Below are positions 17,624-26,268 of a stretch of DNA of 64,000 bases, one piece after another (positions within the stretch are counted from its first letter, which is position 1; every line of letters begins with the position of its first letter). The position numbers and the translations under genes were made by a program. This DNA is from CAYSAQ01 sp964429235 (lineage in GTDB: Bacteria; Margulisbacteria; Riflemargulisbacteria; GWF2-35-9; DYQY01), in NCBI GenBank assembly GCA_964429235.1, contig CAYSAQ010000002.1, forward strand, positions 259,079 to 323,078. The letters are read 5' to 3'. The notes under the pieces were generated by a model. It saw only the letters and a program-made list of their open reading frames with translations, was not told the origin of the DNA and did not search any database.

Positions 17624-18121
17624 ATGCAAGTAGATGTAACACCATTATTATCAGAAATAGGAAATTCAGAAGAATATTCTTTGGATGAGCCGTTTAAATT
17701 AGATTTAGGCGAAGATATGTCGCTAAAGGATAATGTAGTGCTAGAAGTGACAGTAGTTAATTCTGGAATGGGTTTGGTTGCAAAGGGAAGGATTTCGACA
17801 ATTGTGAGCTTAGAATGCTCAATATGTTTGAAGCAATTTGACGAGAAAATTTCTTTTGAGTTTGAAGAGCGTTTTGTAGATGAATCCAAAAAATATTTTT
17901 CTGATGAGAAAGATTACGAAGTTCAGAATGATGACGTATTCTTCACGTATAGCGCAGATTTAACGATAGATTTCTCTGAAATGGCACGTGAACTTATTAT
18001 TTTAAATTTGCCAATAGCACCTAAATGTGATATAAATTGTCAGGTTCAGAAACAAGAAGAGAAAAAGACAATAGATCCAAGACTGGCTGTTTTGGAACAA
18101 CTAAAAAAGACGGAGGACTAG
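17624..18121 (+). CDS. yceD: YceD/DUF177 family protein
   Basis: 165 residues with the DUF177 features: an N-terminal beta-rich half, the Cys pair LECSICLKQFDEKISFEFEERFV, an acidic middle, the D.S(E)MARELIILNLPIAPKCD motif, and a C-terminal C-x3-C. In many bacteria and in plants the family is needed for 23S rRNA processing or accumulation. It almost always precedes rpmF, as it does here with 1 nt between the genes. GAGGATG is upstream of the ATG. Confidence 0.85.
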   Translation: MQVDVTPLLSEIGNSEEYSLDEPFKLDLGEDMSLKDNVVLEVTVVNSGMGLVAKGRISTIVSLECSICLKQFDEKISFEFEERFVDESKKYFSDEKDYEVQNDDVFFTYSADLTIDFSEMARELIILNLPIAPKCDINCQVQKQEEKKTIDPRLAVLEQLKKTED

Positions 18122-18122
18122 A

Positions 18123-18311
18123 ATGGCAGTACCTAAAAAGAAAACCACTAAGATGAAGAGAGATCAGCGTAGAGCGCACTGGAAAGTTAAAATGCCAGAA
18201 ATCTCAACTTGTCCTAATTGTCAGGCAGACGTTAGACCTTATCATGTTTGCACATCCTGTGGTGAATACCAAGGGCGTCAGATTTTGAATAAAACAGCAG
18301 TAGCTGAATAA
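18123..18311 (+). CDS. rpmF: 50S ribosomal protein L32
   Basis: 62 residues with the invariant MAVPKKKTTKMKRDQRRAHW start and two zinc-ribbon Cys pairs (CPNC and CTSC). It is a small component of the large ribosomal subunit. It follows yceD by 1 nt and precedes plsX by 10 nt, the widespread yceD-rpmF-plsX-fabH order that links ribosome supply to membrane lipid synthesis. Confidence 0.95.
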   Translation: MAVPKKKTTKMKRDQRRAHWKVKMPEISTCPNCQADVRPYHVCTSCGEYQGRQILNKTAVAE

Positions 18312-18321
18312 TAAACCCCTA

Positions 18322-19317
18322 ATGAAAATAGCATTGGATGCAATGGGAGGAGATTTCGCCCCGAAGAACGAAGTTCTTGGTGCGATTGATGCTGTCCGCA
18401 AAAATTCAAAAATAGAAGTTGTTTTAGTCGGTGACGAAAAAGCAATAAACGAGGAGCTAGCAAAATATAAAACGCGAAAGCGTATTTCTGTTGTACATGC
18501 TAGTGACCGAATAAGCATGAATGAACATCCTACAAAAGCAATTAAGAATAGCGACTCATCATTGATGGTTGCTATTAAGATTTTAAAAGAAGGTAACGTA
18601 GATGCACTTGTATCTGCTGGAAACACTGGCGCAGTATTAGCTGCTTCTATATTTAAGATTGGAAGAATCGAGAATGTAGAGAGACCAGGCATCGTTGCCG
18701 TATTCCCAACAATAGGCAAGCCAATAGTCGCACTAGACCTTGGTGCGAATGCTGATTGTAAGCCAAAGCACTTGGTTCAATTTGCAAAAATGGGATCTAT
18801 ATATTCGCAGCATAGATTTGGCATAGAGAAGCCAGAAGTAGCAATCCTTAATATAGGCGAAGAAGAAAAAAAAGGTAACGAGCTTACCACTGAGACATAT
18901 CAAATATTAAAAAAAGATAAAGCGGTTAACTTTGTTGGCAACCTAGAGCCACAATATATATTTTCAGGTAAAGTAGATGTTGTTGTTTGTGATGGGTTTG
19001 TTGGAAATGTTGTCTTGAAGCTAGGAGAAGGACTTGTCTCTATGGTGTTTAAACTAATAAAAGCAACTATTAAGAAAAGCCTAATGGCTATGTTTGGCGC
19101 TGTGTTTATGGTTCCTGCATTAAAAAAGATTAAAAAGAAATTCGATTATGATGAGTTCGGAGGAACATTGTTATTAGGAGTAAAAAAACCAGTAATAATT
19201 GCTCATGGATCAGCTAGCCCAAAAGCATTAAGAAATGCAATTGGCGAAGCAGCTATTATGGTTGAGGAAAATGTTGTTGATGATATTAGAAATATTTTAG
19301 TTGAAGAAGAAAAATAA
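18322..19317 (+). CDS. plsX: Phosphate acyltransferase PlsX
   Basis: 331 residues, full length. MKIALDAMGGDFAPKNEV is the signature opening, followed by SAGNTGAVLAASIF and the C-terminal GGTLLLGVKKPVIIAHGSAS. PlsX converts acyl-ACP and phosphate to acyl-phosphate, the donor for PlsY in phosphatidic acid synthesis, at the cytoplasmic face of the membrane. It stands in the expected place between rpmF and fabH. Confidence 0.95.
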   Translation: MKIALDAMGGDFAPKNEVLGAIDAVRKNSKIEVVLVGDEKAINEELAKYKTRKRISVVHASDRISMNEHPTKAIKNSDSSLMVAIKILKEGNVDALVSAGNTGAVLAASIFKIGRIENVERPGIVAVFPTIGKPIVALDLGANADCKPKHLVQFAKMGSIYSQHRFGIEKPEVAILNIGEEEKKGNELTTETYQILKKDKAVNFVGNLEPQYIFSGKVDVVVCDGFVGNVVLKLGEGLVSMVFKLIKATIKKSLMAMFGAVFMVPALKKIKKKFDYDEFGGTLLLGVKKPVIIAHGSASPKALRNAIGEAAIMVEENVVDDIRNILVEEEK

Positions 19318-19328
19318 GAGGGGTCAGA

Positions 19329-20321
19329 ATGTCAAATAACAGTTATGGAATAATAGGCTCAGGTAACGCAATTCCAAAAAAGAAATTTATGAATGATGAT
19401 TTTGTTAAGCTAGGGCTTGAAACAAATGATGAGTGGATAGCTTCACGAACAGGGATAAGACAAAGATTTATTGCAGAAGAAGAAACATCTGCAAGTTTGG
19501 CTATAGAAGCAGCAAGTAAAGCAATTGATAATGCGGGTATTGATAAAGATGATGTCGACCTTATTATAGTTGCCACAACAACTCCAGATTATCAATTGTT
19601 TCCATCTACTGCTTGTTTGGTTCAAGGCGCATTAGATATAAAGGAGACAGCAGCTTTTGATATTAGCGCTGCTTGTACTGGTTTTATTTATGCACTTGAT
19701 ACAGCAGTAAAGATGATGAAATCAGGGTTATATAAGAATGCATTAGTAATTGGGACGGACACATTAAGCAAATATTGCGACTGGAAAGATCGTTCTACAG
19801 TTGTTCTTTTTGGTGATGGCGCAGGCGCTGTCGTTTTAGGTAAGGTAGAAGATGGATATGGTTTGCTTTCTTCATATCTTGGCGCTAAAGGTCAGGACTA
19901 TGATAAATTGATTATTCCAAAGGGTGGATCAAAGGAAAAACTAACCAAAGAGACAGTTAACGACCCACTAGCTTCCATCCAAATGGATGGCCGAGCAATT
20001 TACAAATTCGCAATAAATATTATTGTGAAAATGATGGATGAAGCTTTAGCTACTGCTGGGCTGAAGAAAGAGGACGTTACCTTCTTAATACCGCATCAAG
20101 CGAACAAAAGAATGATCGATTATGCGCAAGATAAGTTAGGATTGTCGGATAATCAGGTGTATGTTAACATTGACAAATATGGCAATACATCCGGCGCATC
20201 AATCCCAATAGCAATCACTGAAGTAATGAGCAAAAACCTCCTTAAAAAAGGAGATATAGTGATAACTGTGGGCTTTGGCGCAGGGCTTACCTACGGGGCA
20301 AATGTTATTAAATGGATATAA
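19329..20321 (+). CDS. fabH: 3-oxoacyl-ACP synthase III (FabH)
   Basis: 330 residues. The catalytic triad is visible: Cys in DISAACTGFIYAL, His in LIPHQANKRMI, Asn in YGNTSGASIPIA. It condenses acetyl-CoA (or another short acyl-CoA) with malonyl-ACP to begin fatty acid chains. The GAGGGG-type site lies 8 nt before the ATG, 11 nt after plsX. Whether it prefers straight or branched primers cannot be told from the sequence alone. Confidence 0.95.
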   Translation: MSNNSYGIIGSGNAIPKKKFMNDDFVKLGLETNDEWIASRTGIRQRFIAEEETSASLAIEAASKAIDNAGIDKDDVDLIIVATTTPDYQLFPSTACLVQGALDIKETAAFDISAACTGFIYALDTAVKMMKSGLYKNALVIGTDTLSKYCDWKDRSTVVLFGDGAGAVVLGKVEDGYGLLSSYLGAKGQDYDKLIIPKGGSKEKLTKETVNDPLASIQMDGRAIYKFAINIIVKMMDEALATAGLKKEDVTFLIPHQANKRMIDYAQDKLGLSDNQVYVNIDKYGNTSGASIPIAITEVMSKNLLKKGDIVITVGFGAGLTYGANVIKWI

Positions 20322-20352
20322 AAAAAACATATAAAAAAATAGGAGGAAAAAA

Positions 20353-21513
20353 GTGGAATATTTCTTAACAGACGAACAAAAAATGATCGTTGATCTATCA
20401 AAAAAGATTACGGACGAATATATCATTCCAGAAAGAGCAAGATTAGATAAGGAAGAAATCTTCCCAACAGAAATCTTAAAGAAGATTGCAGAAGCTGATC
20501 TTTATGGACTATATATCCCAGAAGCATATGGTGGCTTCGGTGGTGGAGTTATGGACTTCATATTAGCAGTAGAAGAATTTAGTAAAGGATGTATCGGCGT
20601 ATCTGTGTCTTTCGCAGCAAACGCTCTTGGTATTTATCCTGTTCTAGCTTTCGGAACTGAAGAACAAAAACAAAAATATTTACCAGCTATAGCAGCTGGT
20701 ACAAGCCAAGCAGCTTTCGGCCTTACAGAAGCTAACGCTGGGTCAGACGCAGGCGGAGTTCAAGCTACTGCAGAACTAAAAGGGGATCATTATATTCTTA
20801 ATGGTACAAAACAATGGATAACAAATGGCGCAGAAGCTGATACTTATACTGTTATTGCTATGACAGATAAGAACAAAGGTGCTCGCGGAGCATCTGCTTT
20901 CATCGTTGAAAAAGGATGGGAAGGTTTTACTTTCGGTAAGAAAGAAGACAAGTTAGGTATTAGAGCTAGTTCTACTACTGAGCTTATTTTCCAAGACGTT
21001 AAAGTTCCTAAAGAAAATTTATTAGGTAGAGAAGGAGTGGGTTTTATCATTGCTATGAAAAACTTAGACCATTCTAGACCAGGTATCGCAGCTCAGGGTG
21101 TAGGACTTGCACAAGGAGCTATGGAAGCAGCTGTTAAATACTCTAGAGAAAGAGTTCAGTTTGGTAAGCCAATATCTTCTTTCCAAGCTAACCAACATAA
21201 GTTAGCTAATATGGCTACACAGATTGAAGCATCAAGAGCTCTTTTATATCAAACAGCTAAGAATATTGATTCTGGTGTAAAAGATTTTTCAAGAGCATCA
21301 GCTATGTGCAAACTTATGGCTACAGACGTATGTATGGCTACAACAAATGAAGCACTACAGATTTTTGGTGGATATGGTTATATGAAAGAATATCCTATCG
21401 AAAAAATGTTTAGAGATGCTAAGATTCTTCAGATTTATGAAGGCACAAACGAAATTCAGAGAAATGTTATTGCTTTGGATGTAATCAAAGAAAGCGCAAG
21501 AAAAGACAAGTAG
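20353..21513 (+). CDS. Acyl-CoA dehydrogenase
   Basis: 386 residues from GTG at 20353 with AGGAGG 6 nt before it. Family signatures are present: FGLTEANAGSDAGG (FAD/substrate contact), KQWITNGAEADTY, RPGIAAQGVGLAQGAMEAAV, QIFGGYGYMKEYPIEKMFRDAKI, and the catalytic-base region IYEGTNEIQRNV with Glu in the short/medium-chain position. It removes electrons at C2-C3 of an acyl thioester and passes them to ETF. The genes for both ETF subunits follow directly. Finding it inside a fatty acid synthesis operon, between fabH and fabD, is unusual. Codon use is slightly richer in T-ending alanine codons (GCT) than its neighbours. Confidence 0.92.
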   Translation: MEYFLTDEQKMIVDLSKKITDEYIIPERARLDKEEIFPTEILKKIAEADLYGLYIPEAYGGFGGGVMDFILAVEEFSKGCIGVSVSFAANALGIYPVLAFGTEEQKQKYLPAIAAGTSQAAFGLTEANAGSDAGGVQATAELKGDHYILNGTKQWITNGAEADTYTVIAMTDKNKGARGASAFIVEKGWEGFTFGKKEDKLGIRASSTTELIFQDVKVPKENLLGREGVGFIIAMKNLDHSRPGIAAQGVGLAQGAMEAAVKYSRERVQFGKPISSFQANQHKLANMATQIEASRALLYQTAKNIDSGVKDFSRASAMCKLMATDVCMATTNEALQIFGGYGYMKEYPIEKMFRDAKILQIYEGTNEIQRNVIALDVIKESARKDK

Positions 21514-21533
21514 TCTTTAGGAGGTAGAGTTAA

Positions 21534-22319
21534 ATGAATATTGCAGTTTGTATTAAACAGGTGCCTGACTCAGACAAGGTTACTATCGATAGAGAGACTA
21601 ACCGTCTAAATAGAGTAGGTGTTCCTAGTGTTATCAATCCATTCGATGAGAATGCATTAGAAATGGCACTTCAAATGAAAGAACAGTATGGAGCGAAGGT
21701 AACAGTTATTACTATGGGACCTCCTCAAGCAGAGCAAGCTTTGAGAGAAGCTATTTCTGTTGGAGCTGATGAAGCTATTCTTGTTACAGATAGAAAGTTT
21801 GCTGGAGCAGATACTTGGGCAACTTCTTATACTTTGAGCATGGTTGTTAAAAAGGCTGGAGATTTTGATCTTATTCTTTTTGGTAAGCAAGCAATAGATG
21901 GTGATACTGCACAGGTTGGACCTGGCGTAGCGCACTTCCTTGATATTCCTGTTGTTACTTATGTTAAAGAAGCAGAGAAAACAGATACAGGATATAAAGT
22001 GAAAAGAGTAACTGAAGAAGGTTATCAGATTTGGGAAGTAGATGGTACCGCTGCATTTACTATAGTAAAAGAGGCAAACACAATGAGATTGCCTTCTTTA
22101 AAAGGTAAAATGAGAGCAAAGAGTGCGCCAATTACAACTTGGGGTGCGGAAGATATAGGAGCAGAAGATGCGAAGATCGGTCTTAACGGTTCTCCTACTA
22201 TCGTAAGAAAAGTATTTGCTCCACCAATTAAAACAAATAGAGAAACAATTGATAACGAAGACGTGACTCAAGCAGTTAAAGAACTGGTTGGGAAGCTAAA
22301 GGAGAGGAAGATACTATGA
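21534..22319 (+). CDS. etfB: Electron transfer flavoprotein beta subunit
   Basis: 261 residues. MNIAVCIKQVPDS is the usual EtfB opening, with INPFDENALEMAL, ITMGPPQAEQALREAISVGADEAIL and the signature LFGKQAIDGDTAQVGPGVA (AMP/FAD-binding loop). It pairs with EtfA to carry electrons from the acyl-CoA dehydrogenase upstream. AGGAGG lies 8 nt before the ATG and its stop overlaps etfA by 4 nt. Confidence 0.95.
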   Translation: MNIAVCIKQVPDSDKVTIDRETNRLNRVGVPSVINPFDENALEMALQMKEQYGAKVTVITMGPPQAEQALREAISVGADEAILVTDRKFAGADTWATSYTLSMVVKKAGDFDLILFGKQAIDGDTAQVGPGVAHFLDIPVVTYVKEAEKTDTGYKVKRVTEEGYQIWEVDGTAAFTIVKEANTMRLPSLKGKMRAKSAPITTWGAEDIGAEDAKIGLNGSPTIVRKVFAPPIKTNRETIDNEDVTQAVKELVGKLKERKIL

Positions 22320-23305
22320 GCGAGATTTGGATTTTTGCAGAACAACGTGACGGTGTAATAACTAAAGCGACTTTAGAATTGTTAAGCGAAGGACAGATAT
22401 TAGCTGACAAGTCTGGCTATACTTTATGTGCGGTTCTATTATCAGCTGATGATAGTGACTTACTACAGCTTCTATATAACTATGGAGCAAAGAAAGTATA
22501 TTCAGCAGTAGATCCTAAACTGTCTTATTATCAGAATGATTATTATGCAAAGGTAATTGCTGACCTTGTGAAAGAAAACAAGCCAGAGATTATTCTTTAT
22601 GGTGCAACTAGTGTTGGCAGAAGCTTAGCCCCAACAGTTGCCGTAATGGTAGATGCTGGACTTACAGCAGACTGTACTGAATTAGATTTTGATACAGAAG
22701 AAATGTTACTTACACAGACTAGACCTGCTTTTGGTGGAAACATCATGGCAACTATTCTTTGTCCTAACCATAGACCACAAATGTCTACAGTTAGACCTAA
22801 TGTTTTTAAGAAAACAGAAATAGGCACAAAAGAAAAAGGTGAAAAAATTGCTGTTAAAGCAGATCTTTCATCCATAAAAGATAGAATGAGAATGATTGAA
22901 GAGACTCATGAAGAGTCTGATGCTATTGATCTTAGTGAAGCAGAAATTATTGTTTCTGGTGGCAGAGGAGTAGGTTCTAAAGAAAACTTCGCAATAATCG
23001 ATGCCTTAGCTAAAGAAATAGGCGCAGGAGTAGGCGCTTCAAGAGCCACTGTTGATGCAGAGTGGATTGCTCACTTTCATCAGGTTGGTCAGACAGGTAA
23101 GACAGTTTGTCCTAAGATTTACATTGCTTGTGGAATATCTGGTGCTATTCAGCACTTAGCAGGTATGCAAAGCTCTGATTTAGTCATTGCTGTTAATAAA
23201 GATCCTGAAGCACCAATTTTTGGTGTAGCAGATATCGGAGTTGTTGGCGATTTGCATGCGATAGTTCCGGAACTAACAAAACAAATAAAGGCATCTAAGA
23301 GCTAA
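22316..23305 (+). CDS. etfA: Electron transfer flavoprotein alpha subunit
   Basis: 329 residues. The C-terminal FAD-binding domain shows IIVSGGRGVGSKENFAIID, GVGASRATVDAEW, QVGQTGKTVCPKIYIACGISGAIQHLAGM and VAVNKD-like VIAVNKDPEAPIFGVADIGVVGD. It holds FAD and, with EtfB, delivers electrons to or from a quinone, ferredoxin or NADH partner. No bifurcation-specific feature can be decided by eye. Translation is coupled to etfB through ATGA overlap. Confidence 0.95.
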   Translation: MSEIWIFAEQRDGVITKATLELLSEGQILADKSGYTLCAVLLSADDSDLLQLLYNYGAKKVYSAVDPKLSYYQNDYYAKVIADLVKENKPEIILYGATSVGRSLAPTVAVMVDAGLTADCTELDFDTEEMLLTQTRPAFGGNIMATILCPNHRPQMSTVRPNVFKKTEIGTKEKGEKIAVKADLSSIKDRMRMIEETHEESDAIDLSEAEIIVSGGRGVGSKENFAIIDALAKEIGAGVGASRATVDAEWIAHFHQVGQTGKTVCPKIYIACGISGAIQHLAGMQSSDLVIAVNKDPEAPIFGVADIGVVGDLHAIVPELTKQIKASKS

Positions 23306-23306
23306 A

Positions 23307-24224
23307 ATGAGCAGTACAGCTTTTATATATCCAGGACAGGGTTCTCAATTTGTGGGTATGGCTAAATCTATGGTTGAATCAAACCTAGATTTCTTTGCTG
23401 ACCATATTGAGGTTATTAATGAAATTTGTGGAGAAGACTTTTTAGAGCTTATGTTCGAAGGTCCGATAGAAGACCTTAGTGTAACTACAAATACTCAGCC
23501 TGCATTATTTATTGCATCTGCTTTAGTAACGGACCTTTTAAAAGAGAAGGGTGCTAATCCTAAGTTTGTCGCAGGACATAGTTTAGGAGAGTATTCCGCG
23601 TTATATGCAGCAGAAGTTTTCAATTTTCGCACAGGGCTCACTCTTGTTAAACAAAGAGGCGATATGATGAACAAAGCAGTTCCTGCTGGAGTAGGAACAA
23701 TGGCAGCAATTATTGGACTAGCTCCTGAGAAAATCGAAGAGATTTCAAAAGACGCTGGTATTGAAGTTGCTAACTATAACAATGCATCACAAATAATTGT
23801 TTCAGGTGAAAAAGAAAAAGTTGTAGCTAGTTTGGTAGCATTTAGTGAAGCTGGAGCAAAGAGAGCCATGGAGCTTAATGTAAGTGGACCATTTCATTCA
23901 TCATTAATGAAACCAATGGCAGATGAATTTTCTCAGTTTTTGAGTGATATGGATTTTGTAGATGCAAAGATTCCCGTAGTTACAAATGTAGATGCTATGA
24001 TTACAACAGATGCGAATGAAATCAAAAAAAAGCTAGTAAAACAATTGTACTCTTCAGTATACTGGATGCAGTCAGTTGAAAAACTAACAGCAAAAGGCGT
24101 GGACTCATATATTGAGTGCGGAGCTGGTAAAGTATTAACTGGGATTACAAAAAGAATTAGTAAAACTTCTCAATTCACAGCTATTGATAATAGCGATGAT
24201 TTGATAAGATATATTGAAGGATAA
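23307..24224 (+). CDS. fabD: Malonyl-CoA:ACP transacylase
   Basis: 305 residues. FIYPGQGSQFVGM opening, nucleophile Ser in FVAGHSLGEYSALYAA, the catalytic His in SGPFHSSLMKPM, and the conserved NYNNASQIIVSGEKE segment. It loads malonyl groups onto ACP for chain extension. It begins one nt after the etfA stop, so it sits in the same transcript. Confidence 0.95.
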   Translation: MSSTAFIYPGQGSQFVGMAKSMVESNLDFFADHIEVINEICGEDFLELMFEGPIEDLSVTTNTQPALFIASALVTDLLKEKGANPKFVAGHSLGEYSALYAAEVFNFRTGLTLVKQRGDMMNKAVPAGVGTMAAIIGLAPEKIEEISKDAGIEVANYNNASQIIVSGEKEKVVASLVAFSEAGAKRAMELNVSGPFHSSLMKPMADEFSQFLSDMDFVDAKIPVVTNVDAMITTDANEIKKKLVKQLYSSVYWMQSVEKLTAKGVDSYIECGAGKVLTGITKRISKTSQFTAIDNSDDLIRYIEG

Positions 24225-24237
24225 AGAGGAGGAGCTT

Positions 24238-24972
24238 ATGAGTTTAAAAGGAAAAGTTGCCGTAGTTACTGGCGGTTCAAGAGGGATTGGGAAAGCAATC
24301 GCTTTAGAATTAGCAGGAAAAGGCGCAGATATTGCAATTTTAGATATGATGACAAGCGATACACCAGCAGAAATAGAAAAGTTAGGCGTAAGAGCTATAG
24401 AAGTAAAGTGTGATGTTTCTGATGCAGAAAAAGCAGATGCCTCTATTAAAGAAGTAATAGAAAAGCTTGGCGCTGTAGACATTCTTGTTAATAACGCAGG
24501 AATCACAAGAGATAATTTAATGTTAAGAATGAAGATTGAAGAGTGGAATGCAGTTATTAACATTAATCTTACTGGTGTATATAACATGTCTAAGGCAGTT
24601 GTTAGACCAATGATGAAAGCTAAAAGCGGGAAGATAGTAAATATCGCTTCAGTTGTTGGGCAGATGGGTAATGCTGGACAAGCAAACTATTCTGCTGCGA
24701 AAGCTGGTGTAATTGGCCTTACAAAAACAATAGCAAGAGAGTTTGCAAAGAAAAATATTCAAGCAAACGCTGTTGCCCCAGGATTTATAAAAACAGAAAT
24801 GACAGAAAAATTATCACAAGATGTTATTGATCATTTCAATAACAATATTCCTTCAGGTACATTTGGTACTCCTGAGGATGTTGCAAAAGCTGTAGCATTT
24901 TTGAGCTCAGCTGATTCCCAATACATAACCGGTCAGGTCATCAATGTTGATGGCGGACTTGTAATGAGTTAG
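24238..24972 (+). CDS. fabG: 3-oxoacyl-ACP reductase
   Basis: 244 residues from ATG at 24238, chosen because GAGGAGGAG lies 5 nt upstream and MSLKGKVAVVTGGSRGIG is the family start; an earlier in-frame start at 24214 lies within the fabD end. It is a short-chain dehydrogenase with NADPH motif TGGSRGIGKAIA, NNAG near residue 90, Ser in IASVVG, and Tyr-x3-Lys in NYSAAKAGVIGLT. The C-terminal ITGQVINVDGGLVM is typical FabG. It reduces 3-oxoacyl-ACP in the elongation cycle. Confidence 0.95.
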   Translation: MSLKGKVAVVTGGSRGIGKAIALELAGKGADIAILDMMTSDTPAEIEKLGVRAIEVKCDVSDAEKADASIKEVIEKLGAVDILVNNAGITRDNLMLRMKIEEWNAVININLTGVYNMSKAVVRPMMKAKSGKIVNIASVVGQMGNAGQANYSAAKAGVIGLTKTIAREFAKKNIQANAVAPGFIKTEMTEKLSQDVIDHFNNNIPSGTFGTPEDVAKAVAFLSSADSQYITGQVINVDGGLVMS

Positions 24973-25000
24973 TTTTTAAATAATAAGGAGGTGAATAAGA

Positions 25001-25240
25001 ATGAATGAACAAGAAATTTATGAAAAAGTTAAAGCAGTTGTTGTAGAACAATTAGGTGTTAGCGAAAGTGAAGTAACGAAAGAAGCTTCATTCGTTGATG
25101 ATCTAGGAGCTGATTCTCTAGATAGCGTTGAATTATTAATGGCGTTAGAGGAAGAATTCGGTACTGAGATTTCTGATGATGATGCAGAAGGACTTAAGTC
25201 TGTATCTGATACTGTTACTTATATCGGCGGTAAGCTGTAA
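25001..25240 (+). CDS. acpP: Acyl carrier protein
   Basis: 79 residues, acidic, with the phosphopantetheine Ser in DLGADSLDSVELLMALEEEF. It carries growing acyl chains for the surrounding Fab enzymes, for PlsX and for the BioC/BioG route. AAGGAGGTG lies 9 nt before the ATG, one of the strongest ribosome sites in the window, as expected for an abundant protein. A stable hairpin follows the stop. Confidence 0.97.
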   Translation: MNEQEIYEKVKAVVVEQLGVSESEVTKEASFVDDLGADSLDSVELLMALEEEFGTEISDDDAEGLKSVSDTVTYIGGKL

Positions 25241-25257
25241 AAATAATAATTTTTAAT

Positions 25258-25276
25258 AGGAGGACTCAGTCCTCCT
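25258..25276 (+). promoter_or_regulatory. Perfect 8-bp hairpin after acpP containing an SD-like sequence
   Basis: AGGAGGAC-tca-GTCCTCCT. The left arm is an AGGAGG sequence that is fully paired when the hairpin forms, and no T-tract follows. It could stabilise the acpP 3' end, attenuate read-through, or hide a ribosome site before the next gene. That gene (ATG 25297, 20 nt further) otherwise lacks a good site. Confidence 0.5.
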
Positions 25277-25296
25277 GTTAAAGAAAGAAAATAATT

Positions 25297-26256
25297 ATGG
25301 AATTAAAACTAGTTAAGATAAAAAATCACAAGAAAGTACTCCCGATTATTCAGGGAGGAATGGCCATTAGAATCTCTACCGGTAATTTAGCCGGTGCAGT
25401 TGCAGCAGAAAATGCAATTGGACTCATCGCAGCGTCAGGAATGTCGATGGATGAAGTAGTTGAAGAAGTAGAAATAGCAAGAGAAAAATCACAGGGAAAT
25501 GGGCTCGTAGGCGTTAACATCATGGTAGCAGCTACTGAATGTCTTGACCTGGTAAGAACATCGTTAGAAGCAGCTGTTGACCTTATTGTTGTAGGAGCAG
25601 GGTTTTCTAAAGACGTATTTAAAATTATTAAAGAAAGCAATTCGAAGACAGCAGTAGTTCCTGTTGTATCTTCTGCAAAGGCAGCCAGATTGTCTTATAA
25701 ACTAGGTGCAGACGCAATAGTAGTTGAAGGCACAGAAGCTGGAGGGCATCTTGGAACAGATCGTCCTATGAAAGAGATTTTACAAGAAGTTCTTGTTGAA
25801 ATTGATGGTAGGATTCCTGTGTTTGCTGCAGGTGGAGTATTGTATGGAAAAGATATTTGCGAAGTTATTAATATGGGCGCCAAGGGTGTTCAGATGGGTA
25901 CTAGATTTGTAATGAGTGAAGAATGTAATGCTGATATTAAATTTAAAGAGATGTATTTAAGGTATGGGGAGACAGAAACTGTTAAGTTTTTGAGTCCAGC
26001 CGGATATCCTGGCAGAGCAGTCCCAAATAAATACATCGATAGAGTTAATGCTGGAGAGATAACGGATAGATGTACGCATCTTTGTTTGAAATCATGTAGT
26101 AGAAAGTTTTGCATCATTGAGTCTTTAATAAGAGCTCAACAAGGTGATGTTGAGAATGGAATAGTTTTTGCCGGTAAGAGATTTAATGAAATTAAAGATA
26201 TTCTTCCAGTTAAAACAATAATAAATAATTTAGTAACTGAAATTGCAGAGTGCTAA
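25297..26256 (+). CDS. FMN-dependent FabK-like enoyl-ACP reductase / nitronate monooxygenase family
   Basis: 319 residues of the NAD(P)H-dependent flavin oxidoreductase TIM barrel. Seen are PIIQGGMAIRISTGNLA, GLIAASGM, VGVNIMVA, VVPVVSSAKAARLSYKLGADAIVVEGTEAGGHLG, VFAAGGVLYGKDICEVINMGAKGVQMGTRFV. Family members are either FabK enoyl-ACP reductases or nitronate monooxygenases. The position between acpP and fabF, with no fabI/fabV in view, favours FabK. Unusual is a Cys-rich C-terminal stretch (DRCTHLCLKSCSRKFC), as in some clostridial relatives, which might bind metal. It lacks a clear Shine-Dalgarno site. Confidence 0.75.
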   Translation: MELKLVKIKNHKKVLPIIQGGMAIRISTGNLAGAVAAENAIGLIAASGMSMDEVVEEVEIAREKSQGNGLVGVNIMVAATECLDLVRTSLEAAVDLIVVGAGFSKDVFKIIKESNSKTAVVPVVSSAKAARLSYKLGADAIVVEGTEAGGHLGTDRPMKEILQEVLVEIDGRIPVFAAGGVLYGKDICEVINMGAKGVQMGTRFVMSEECNADIKFKEMYLRYGETETVKFLSPAGYPGRAVPNKYIDRVNAGEITDRCTHLCLKSCSRKFCIIESLIRAQQGDVENGIVFAGKRFNEIKDILPVKTIINNLVTEIAEC

Positions 26257-26268
26257 GGAGGAATTATA

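Noticed and set aside
25241..25276. Rho-independent terminator after acpP
   Set aside because: The hairpin is perfect but is followed by GTTAAAG rather than a T-tract, and the fab genes clearly continue downstream.
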